21,154 nucleotides of DNA. It comes from Myxococcales bacterium UBA1660 (lineage in GTDB: Bacteria; Myxococcota_A; Polyangia; Polyangiales; Houyiibacteriaceae). Both the position numbers and the translations under genes were made by a program. Where the stretch lies: assembly GCA_002320815.1 (NCBI GenBank), contig DCLA01000089.1, forward strand, positions 1 to 21,154. The letters run 5' to 3'. Under the pieces are notes generated by a model that worked only from the letters and a program-made list of their open reading frames with translations, was not told the DNA's origin and ran no database searches. Positions 16,690 through 21,154 of this stretch are shown piece by piece. Each line of letters starts with the position of its first letter. Position 1 is the first letter of the stretch.

Positions 16690-17868
16690 ATGAGCATGAG
16701 CAACGCATTGGATGCGGTCCTCGACGGCGTGGTGGCGGGGTCCCCGCGCGTGCCGGGGGTCGCCGCGATCGCGACCAACCGCGAGGAGAACATCTACGAA
16801 GGGGCCCGGGGCGAACGCGTCCTGGGCGAGGGCGACGCGTTCACGACCGACACGGTCTGCGCGATCTTCAGCACGACCAAGGCCATCGGCGGGACCGCCT
16901 GCCTGCAGCTCGTCGAGGAGGGCAAGCTGGACCTCGACGCGCCCGCCAAGGAGTACGCCCCGCGCCTCGGGGAGCTCCGGGTGCTCGAAGGGTTCGACGA
17001 CGAGGGCCAGCCGCGGCTGCGCGCGCCCAAGCGGGACATCACCACGCGGCACCTGCTGACCCACACGGCGGGCTTCGCCTACGACTTCTTCAACGAGGAC
17101 TACACGCGGCTGGCCCAGGAGCACGGACAACCGAGCGTCATCACCGCGTCCTGGGCGTCCATCGAGACCCCCCTGCTCTTCGACCCCGGCGAGCAATGGG
17201 AGTACGGGACCAACATCGACTGGGCGGGGATGGTCGTGGAGGGCATCACCGGCAAGCGCCTGGGCGAGGTCTTCGACGAGCGCATCTTCGGCCCGTTGGG
17301 GATGGACTCGATGGCCTTCTCGATGACGCCCTCCATGCGCTCGCGCCTGGCGCGGATTCACGCGCGGACCGCGGAGGGCGGCCTGGAGCCGATGCGGGAC
17401 TTCGAGCTCCCCGAGCCCGAGGTCCACATGGCCGGCCACGGCCTCTACGGGACCGCCGAGGACTACGCGAAGTTCATCCGGATGTGGCTCAACGACGGCC
17501 GGGGTCCCGGGGGCGAGGCGATCCTGAAGCCGGAGACGGTGGCCATGGCTTGCCGCAACCACCTCCCCGAGGGGATGCACATCAAGATGCTCCCGGGGGT
17601 GGATCCCACCCTCTCCAACGACGCGGAGTTCTTCCCCGGCATGCCCAAGACCTGGGCGTTGACGTTCATGATCAACGAGGAGGACGCGCCCACCGGTCGC
17701 CCCGCCGGCGCCCTCGCCTGGGCCGGACTGGCCAACCTCTACTACTGGATCGACCGCGCCAACGGCGTCGGGGGCTTCTGGGCCACCCAGATCTTCCCCT
17801 TCGCCGACCCCGCCTCGGTGGGTGGCTACCTGGAGTTCGAGAAGACGGTCTACGACCACCTGGGCTGA
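16690..17868 (+). CDS. serine hydrolase of the class C beta-lactamase / esterase family
   Basis: 392 residues. The ATG at 16690 is set by GGAGGT five bases earlier. The nucleophile motif SxxK is Ser61-Thr-Thr-Lys64 (AIFSTTKAIGG). The second motif is probably Tyr172 in WEYGTNIDW, and WAG at 344-346 (ALAWAGLANL) stands where KTG or WGG is found. HLLTHTAGF (121-129) and FDPGEQWEYG are also hallmarks of this family, which includes EstB-type esterases, beta-lactamase-like peptidases and lactone hydrolases. No signal peptide is seen, so it is a cytoplasmic enzyme and unlikely to protect against beta-lactams. It lies between the PucR-type regulator and a luciferase-like monooxygenase, consistent with a role in opening an ester, lactone or amide in the same pathway. 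The substrate is not determinable. Confidence 0.93.
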   Translation: MSMSNALDAVLDGVVAGSPRVPGVAAIATNREENIYEGARGERVLGEGDAFTTDTVCAIFSTTKAIGGTACLQLVEEGKLDLDAPAKEYAPRLGELRVLEGFDDEGQPRLRAPKRDITTRHLLTHTAGFAYDFFNEDYTRLAQEHGQPSVITASWASIETPLLFDPGEQWEYGTNIDWAGMVVEGITGKRLGEVFDERIFGPLGMDSMAFSMTPSMRSRLARIHARTAEGGLEPMRDFELPEPEVHMAGHGLYGTAEDYAKFIRMWLNDGRGPGGEAILKPETVAMACRNHLPEGMHIKMLPGVDPTLSNDAEFFPGMPKTWALTFMINEEDAPTGRPAGALAWAGLANLYYWIDRANGVGGFWATQIFPFADPASVGGYLEFEKTVYDHLG

Positions 17869-17875
17869 TGGACGC

Positions 17876-17905
17876 GGACGACGGGGGCGAAGGCTCCCGT
17901 CGTCC
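17876..17905 (+). terminator. 10-bp perfect stem-loop after the serine hydrolase gene
   Basis: GGACGACGGG (17876-17885) and CCCGTCGTCC (17896-17905) form a 10-bp perfect stem with a 10-nt loop, starting 7 bp after the TGA. It is the strongest short inverted repeat downstream of a stop in the window. There is no T-run, so it may be a U-less terminator, a Rho-assisted one, or a 3'-end protector. Confidence 0.5.
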
Positions 17906-17920
17906 CGACGCCGCGACCGC

Positions 17921-17977
17921 GTGGGGTCCCCGGGCCGAGACCCACGTCACGCCTGGGTGGGGTCGGCGACTGACCCC
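17921..17977 (+). promoter_or_regulatory. four-arm leader with alternative pairings before the monooxygenase GTG
   Basis: Arms are 1: GGGGTC (17923-17928); 2: GACCC (17939-17943), inside GAGACCCAC; 3: GGGGTC (17959-17964); and 4: GACCCC (17972-17977). Arms 1:2 and 3:4 form two hairpins, while 2:3 (and 1:4) is an alternative. The 3:4 hairpin ends two bases before the GTG at 17980. An in-frame TGA at 17971 shows that translation cannot start further upstream. This geometry resembles attenuators and translational switches, but it is seen here only as complementarity. Confidence 0.35.
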
Positions 17978-17979
17978 GC

Positions 17980-18969
17980 GTGAAGCTCTCCGTCCTCGAC
18001 GTCGCCCCCATCCCCTCGGGAACCACCGCCGCCGAAGTCCTCCAGCGCATGGGGGATCTCGCGCAGCTCGCCGACCGGCTGGGCTACGAGCGCTACTGGG
18101 TGGCCGAGCACCACGGGCTCCCGTCCATCGCCAGCGCGGCGCCGGAGGTGCTCCTGGCGCACCTCGCGCCGCTGACCGAGAGCATCCGGCTGGGTCCCGG
18201 CGGGGTGATGTTGCCCAACCACTCGCCCCTGGCGGTCGCCGAACGCTACCTGACCCTGGAGGCGCTCCACCCCGGCCGCATCGATCTGGGCCTCGGTCGC
18301 GCCGCGGGGACCCTCCCGGTGACCGCCCACGCGCTGCGTTCGGGGGACCCCGACAAGTACCCGCAGCAGGTGGCGCAGCTCCTGGCCTTCGGAGGCGACG
18401 CCTCGTTCCCCGAGGACCATGCCTACGCCGACATCGATGTGGTGCCCGGCGGCGTGGAGCTGCCGCCGCTCTGGCTCCTGGGGTCCAGCGGGGGCAGCGC
18501 CGAGCTCGCCGGCACCGTGGGTGCCGGCTACGCCTTCGCCGCCCACTTCAGCCCCACCCCGCCCGGCCCGGCCATCCGCCGCTACCGCGAGACCTTCCAG
18601 CCCTCGCGGCACTTCGACGCGCCGAAGGTCATCGTGGCCACCAGCGTCTTCTGCGCGGACACCGAGGCCGAGGCCCAGCGCCTGGCCTCGTCGGTAGGTC
18701 TGGTCTTCGTGCGGCTGCGCACCGGCAACCCCGGCCCCATCCCCAGCCCCGAGGAGGCCGCCGCGCACCCGCTGACCGATCTCGAGCGCCGCTACGTGCA
18801 GCCCATCGTGGACCTGCAGATCGTGGGCACCCCCGAGCAGGTGCGCGAGAAGCTCCACGCGCTCCAGCAGGGCACCGGCGCGGACGAGATCATGGTCACC
18901 ACCATGATGCACGACCCCGAGGCCCGACTGCGCTCCTACGAGCTCCTCGCGCAGGTGATGGACGACTGA
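17980..18969 (+). CDS. luciferase-like (LLM class) flavin-dependent monooxygenase
   Basis: 329 residues from a GTG at 17980; an in-frame TGA nine bases earlier excludes an earlier start, and MKLSVLDVAPIP is the usual family N-terminus. The luciferase-like TIM-barrel signatures are RYWVAEHHG (39-46), LGPGGVMLPNHSPLAVAE (71-88), LHPGRIDLGLGRAAG (96-110) and PPLWLLGSSGGSAELAG further on. The C-terminal ADEIMVTTMMHDPEARLRSYELLA matches the last helix. Such enzymes use FMNH2 and O2, supplied by a separate reductase, to oxidise a small molecule; some catalyse Baeyer-Villiger or desulfonation reactions. No flavin reductase gene is adjacent. The subfamily resembles the MsnO8/YhbW-like group. The acetyltransferase gene follows after a hairpin. 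Substrate unknown. Confidence 0.95.
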   Translation: MKLSVLDVAPIPSGTTAAEVLQRMGDLAQLADRLGYERYWVAEHHGLPSIASAAPEVLLAHLAPLTESIRLGPGGVMLPNHSPLAVAERYLTLEALHPGRIDLGLGRAAGTLPVTAHALRSGDPDKYPQQVAQLLAFGGDASFPEDHAYADIDVVPGGVELPPLWLLGSSGGSAELAGTVGAGYAFAAHFSPTPPGPAIRRYRETFQPSRHFDAPKVIVATSVFCADTEAEAQRLASSVGLVFVRLRTGNPGPIPSPEEAAAHPLTDLERRYVQPIVDLQIVGTPEQVREKLHALQQGTGADEIMVTTMMHDPEARLRSYELLAQVMDD

Positions 18970-18995
18970 GTCGAAGGGCGGCGACCGCCCTCGAC
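18970..18995 (+). promoter_or_regulatory. stem-loop between monooxygenase and acetyltransferase genes
   Basis: GTCGA-A-GGGCGG, a CGA loop and CCGCCC-TCGAC form an 11-bp stem with one bulged A, starting immediately after the monooxygenase TGA. The next four bases, GAGG (18996-18999), are the likely ribosome-binding site of the gene starting at 19004. The hairpin could reduce read-through or tune translation of the second gene. It lacks a T-run. Confidence 0.5.
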
Positions 18996-19003
18996 GAGGC
19001 CCC

Positions 19004-19435
19004 ATGACGATTCGCCCAGCCACCCGGGCCGACCTGGCCGCGGTCCATCGCCTCGAGGGCGAAGCCTTCGGGGCCGAGGCGTATCCGCGCTTCTTCGTCC
19101 GTCAGGCGTGGGACCTCTGGCCGGGTTCGCTCCTGGTGGCCGAGGTCGATGGGGAGCTCCTCGGCTACGTCCTGGCCGGGAGCGGCGAGGACCCCGCCGA
19201 GGCGTGGATCCTCTCGCTCGCCGTCGCCCCGGCCGCGCGGCGCATGGGCCTGGGACGCGCGCTGAGCGAGGCCGCCCTCGCCGCGCTGGGCGAAGGGCGA
19301 CGGGTCTGGCTCACGGTCGCCCCCGCCAGCCCAGCCCGTCGGCTCTACGAAGGCCTCGGGTTCGTCGAGGCCCGGCGCGAGGACGACTACTTCGGCCCCG
19401 ACGAGGCCCGCCTGGTGATGGTCCGCTCGCCCTGA
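19004..19435 (+). CDS. GNAT-family N-acetyltransferase (RimI-like)
   Basis: 143 residues, ATG at 19004 with GAGG 4 bp upstream. The acetyl-CoA pyrophosphate-binding motif is RRMGLG (79-84), preceded by the strand WILSLAVAPAAR. The C-terminal part has ARRLYEGLGFVEARREDDYF (111-130), the typical RimI-like ending. N-terminal MTIRPATRADLAAVHRLEGEAF also matches. It transfers acetyl groups from acetyl-CoA to an amine, either a protein N-terminus or a small molecule. It follows the monooxygenase by 34 bp, with a hairpin between, and may be its weakly co-expressed partner. True ribosomal RimI is usually linked to tsaB or tsaD, which are not here, so a small-molecule or stress acetyltransferase is equally likely. 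Confidence 0.94.
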   Translation: MTIRPATRADLAAVHRLEGEAFGAEAYPRFFVRQAWDLWPGSLLVAEVDGELLGYVLAGSGEDPAEAWILSLAVAPAARRMGLGRALSEAALAALGEGRRVWLTVAPASPARRLYEGLGFVEARREDDYFGPDEARLVMVRSP

Positions 19436-19648
19436 GGGGCTCGGGGATCTCCGACGGTCGACCCACTGAGGAGGTGTTCCGCTGGGGGCGCCGGGGTTCC
19501 GTTCGGGGCGTGAAGCTCGATTCACGGTGGAGGGAGGGGGCCCAACGGGAGTCCACGGTCGAGGAAGGCCGAGGCGAGCGTTTGCAACCCTTTGTTCAAT
19601 GATTTCATCGGCCGATGGCTTGGCGCGGGGGTTGCGTAGGGGACGGCC
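19436..19648 (+). promoter_or_regulatory. intergenic region with A/T-rich island and sigma-54-like match
   Basis: Most of this 213-bp gap is GC-rich without a gene. A/T-rich sequence at 19581-19608 (TTGCAA, TTGTTC, AATGAT, TTTCAT) stands out and is the likely promoter zone, though no clean -35/-10 pair can be chosen. TTGGCGCG-GGGG-TTGC at 19620-19635 differs from the sigma-54 consensus YTGGCACG-N4-TTGC at one base, and GG and GC are correctly spaced. Initiation would then fall about at the ATG (19649). AGGGGA at 19638-19643 is a plausible ribosome-binding site and argues for an upstream start. Confidence 0.45.
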
Positions 19649-20443
19649 ATGCGACGCATCTTCCTCGTCACCGCCCTGTGCACCTCTCTCGTCGGCTGCG
19701 GCTTCGTCCGCGACCTGGCCCGGGATCCGGTGGGGACGGCGTTCGAGCTGGCGGACCCGGTGCTCGAGCCCCTGGTGCCCTACGTGCTGGACGGCGCGCT
19801 CACGGTGCTGGTGCTGGCCCTGCACGTGGTGGCTGGCGACATGGACTACGAGGGGAACCCGGTGTGGATCTGCTACGCCACGTGCGACGACTCGACCGAG
19901 GTGCCGCCGGCGCAGTCGGTGGGCAGCCTCGACTGCGTGAACTGCGCCCAGGACGATGGCGCGCTGCACTTCGCGACCGACGAGGCCGGCGTGGTGGTGC
20001 CCGCCGAGGGCTGGTGGGTCGAAGAGCTCGGCACCGAGGGCGCGTTCGGCGCGAGCTTCGAGTCCGCCGGCGACACCGCGTGGACCTGGACCGACGGCGA
20101 GACCCGCTTCGAGCAGACCATCCGGGTGCGCGACGCCGTCGACGTCGCGGTCTTCGACCTGACCGCCGGCAACGTGGAGATCGACGCCCTGGAGCTGGCG
20201 GCCGGTGAGAGCCACGAGCTGGAGATCCTGCCCGTCGACGCCGAGGGCCACGTGCTCGCGGCGCTCTACGAGGCGGCCAGCGCGGGCGACCTCGCCACCA
20301 CCGAGCGCACCGGCTTCGTCGCCGTGGACGGGTGGGACGAGACCGGCACCGTGTCGCGGGTGACCGCGACGGCCACGGGGACCGGCGAGTTCACCGTGCG
20401 CGTCGCGGGCCTCGAGCGGGTGCTGCCCCTCACCGTGCGCTGA
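19649..20443 (+). CDS. orphan lipoprotein with CxxxC and CxxC pairs
   Basis: 264 residues, ATG at 19649, preceded by AGGGGA. The signal peptide ends in a good lipobox (SLVGC, lipid Cys17). A hydrophobic stretch at about 47-63 (LDGALTVLVLALHVVAG) may be a second membrane-interacting segment or a buried helix. Cys75/Cys79 (CYATC) and Cys96/Cys99 (CVNC) flank a Pro-rich loop and could form two disulfides or a metal site. From about residue 105 on the sequence is beta-strand-rich with Asp/Glu-rich turns and a late IgG-like pattern (GTVSRVTATATGTGEFTVRVAG), as in bacterial Ig-like domains. No enzyme motif is seen and I do not recognise a family. It stands alone between the acetyltransferase and the flavoprotein gene on the opposite strand, 18 bp from the latter's stop. 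Confidence 0.82.
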   Translation: MRRIFLVTALCTSLVGCGFVRDLARDPVGTAFELADPVLEPLVPYVLDGALTVLVLALHVVAGDMDYEGNPVWICYATCDDSTEVPPAQSVGSLDCVNCAQDDGALHFATDEAGVVVPAEGWWVEELGTEGAFGASFESAGDTAWTWTDGETRFEQTIRVRDAVDVAVFDLTAGNVEIDALELAAGESHELEILPVDAEGHVLAALYEAASAGDLATTERTGFVAVDGWDETGTVSRVTATATGTGEFTVRVAGLERVLPLTVR

Positions 20444-20461
20444 GTCCGCCACCAGCGGGCG

Positions 20462-21028
20462 TCACGACTCCGGGGGCGAGTCCCAGTCGGCGAAGGGTTC
20501 ACCCTCGTTGCGGCTGAGGATGTCGATGGCCGCCGCGGCGCCGTCGCCGGCGCTGATGATGGCCTGGCTGCGACCGGGACGAACGGAGCGGCCGACGACG
20601 TAGACGCGGGGGATCGCGCTCAGCCCGTTGCGGTCGACGGGGATGGCGCCGCCCGCGTCGGGCTCGAGGCCGAGGAGCTTGGCCAGGCGCGGGCCCTTGC
20701 CCTCGGAGAGGATCAGGTGGCGACCGGTGAGGGTCTCGCCGCCCTCGGTGGTGACGGTGAAGCCCGCGTCGTCTTCGGCGACGGTCTCGACGCGCTCCTC
20801 GCGCAGGGTCGCGCCCAGGTCCACGACCTGCTGACGCGCGGTCTTCTGGAACTCGGAGCCGTGGATCTCGGGGATGCCCAGGTAGTTCTTCAGGAGGGCC
20901 CAGTGCATGGCCGTCTTGTCCTGGCCGAGCACGACGACGTCGAGGCCGTTCTTGGCCAGGAAGAGGGCCGCGCTGAGGCCCCCGGGGCCGTCACCGACGA
21001 TGATCGCGTCGTGGGTCTTGGTGGTCAT
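20462..21028 (-). CDS. minimal thioredoxin-reductase-like FAD protein lacking the NADPH domain
   Basis: 188 residues, ATG at 21028. An N-terminal Rossmann motif, GDGPGG (12-17), follows the strand HDAIIVG as in the FAD domain of thioredoxin reductases. GRHLILSEG (103-110) is the second FAD-domain strand. The C-terminal part (SAIPRVYVVGRSVRPGRSQAIISAGDGAAAAIDIL) matches the terminal FAD-binding helix. In normal thioredoxin reductases (about 310 residues) a NADPH-binding domain with CxxC is inserted between these halves; here it is absent and there is no cysteine pair. Arg147 stands where the GD of the C-terminal FAD motif normally has Asp. Flavin binding is therefore plausible but altered, and electrons would need another source. 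It is divergent from whatever lies to the right and convergent with the lipoprotein. It could also act as an FAD-binding regulator. Confidence 0.87.
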   Translation of the reverse strand: MTTKTHDAIIVGDGPGGLSAALFLAKNGLDVVVLGQDKTAMHWALLKNYLGIPEIHGSEFQKTARQQVVDLGATLREERVETVAEDDAGFTVTTEGGETLTGRHLILSEGKGPRLAKLLGLEPDAGGAIPVDRNGLSAIPRVYVVGRSVRPGRSQAIISAGDGAAAAIDILSRNEGEPFADWDSPPES

Positions 21029-21029
21029 C

Positions 21030-21042
21030 GGTAGACCCTACC
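21030..21042 (-). promoter_or_regulatory. candidate -10 box within a short inverted repeat before the flavoprotein ATG
   Basis: On the minus strand TAGGGT (complement of 21035-21040) ends 6 nt before the ATG. The surrounding GGTAG-ACC-CTACC (plus strand, 21030-21042) is a 13-bp inverted repeat with 5-bp arms, centred on the box, where a repressor could bind. No Shine-Dalgarno lies between it and the ATG. Confidence 0.4.
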
Positions 21043-21087
21043 CCATCCCGCCTGGGGGACAGAGGCAGATGAGAGCGGCGGGGCGCG

Positions 21088-21154
21088 GTGCGCAAGTTGG
21101 CAAGTGCGTCCCCATGGCAAGTCGGGGCGCGTGCGCAAGTTGGCAAGTGCGTCC
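21088..21154. repeat. 24-bp direct repeat with 43-bp period, running off the right edge
   Basis: An identical 24-bp sequence beginning GTGCGCAAG and ending AAGTGCGTCC occurs at 21088-21111 and 21131-21154; the second copy ends at the window edge. Its upstream flank, GGGGCGCG or GGGGCGC, is also shared. Within each copy the hexamer GCAAGT occurs twice, 8 bp apart (21092 and 21100; 21135 and 21143), and a fifth GCAAGT lies between (21117). There may be more copies beyond the window. Confidence 0.8.

Noticed and set aside
16690..17868. Antibiotic-resistance beta-lactamase
   Set aside because: The SxxK motif fits, but there is no export signal and the third motif looks like WAG, not KTG. This is the esterase-like branch, so resistance is not supported.
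19468..19602. Small ORF of about 42 codons after GAGGAGGTG
   Set aside because: The purine run directly abuts the GTG, too close for a ribosome-binding site. The peptide is Arg-rich without pattern, and the frame is just the tail of a shadow frame of the acetyltransferase gene.
21088..21154. Right-edge repeat as a CRISPR array
   Set aside because: Two 24-bp repeats are separated by 19 bp that themselves contain repeat-like GCAAGT and the shared GGGGCGC flank. No cas gene is present.

Overview
The window is a G+C-rich (roughly 70 % by eye) bacterial chromosomal segment. Several lipoproteins carry acidic Asp/Gly/Leu/Thr linkers and small Cys-rich modules, one has thrombospondin-type-3 calcium repeats, one is a VWA lipoprotein and one a beta-helix lipoprotein. 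Together with the codon bias this points to a predatory or soil-dwelling Myxococcota-like lineage (Polyangia or Bradymonadia type). That assignment is inference. I see no rRNA, tRNA, CRISPR array, transposase, integrase or phage gene.

Left part (1-7591): the 3' end of a Cys-rich secreted protein reads rightward. It is followed by a leftward block of six genes, in transcription order: a linker lipoprotein of propeller-like character (6248-7591), a Cys-rich lipoprotein (5398-6267, overlapping it by 20 bp), a TspO-like multi-pass membrane protein (4609-5361), a lipid-anchored ACE-type peptidase of family M2 (2720-4567), an HSL-family esterase (1712-2671), and a calcium-repeat lipoprotein (392-1618). 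Gaps are 36 to about 90 bp, so partial co-transcription is plausible. A four-copy 14-bp tandem repeat fills the gap before the last gene.

Centre (7712-13134): reading rightward from a 120-bp divergent region are a beta-helix lipoprotein and a VWA lipoprotein joined by an ATGA overlap, a cytoplasmic PQQ-like propeller protein, and a metallo-beta-lactamase-fold protein with an alkylsulfatase-type dimerisation domain but a Gln in place of the first metal-binding His. A thioredoxin converges on it; both stop codons lie in one 14-bp palindrome.

Right part (13238-19435): an MFS transporter, an HSL-family esterase, a PucR-type regulator, a class-C-beta-lactamase-like serine hydrolase, a luciferase-like flavin monooxygenase and a GNAT acetyltransferase, all rightward. 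This looks like a small accessory metabolism or detoxification neighbourhood. The leader of the monooxygenase gene has four complementary arms that can pair in alternative ways up to its GTG start. Last come an orphan lipoprotein (19649-20443) with a sigma-54-like match upstream and, convergent to it, a 188-residue thioredoxin-reductase-like flavoprotein lacking the NADPH domain and redox CxxC. A 43-bp-period direct repeat runs off the right edge.

Most of the window is ordinary chromosome. I found no clearly new multi-gene system. The best leads are the minimal flavoprotein, the four-arm leader, a TAnnnT box 6-7 nt before several ATG codons (possible leaderless transcription), the edge repeat, and the Cys-module lipoprotein family.
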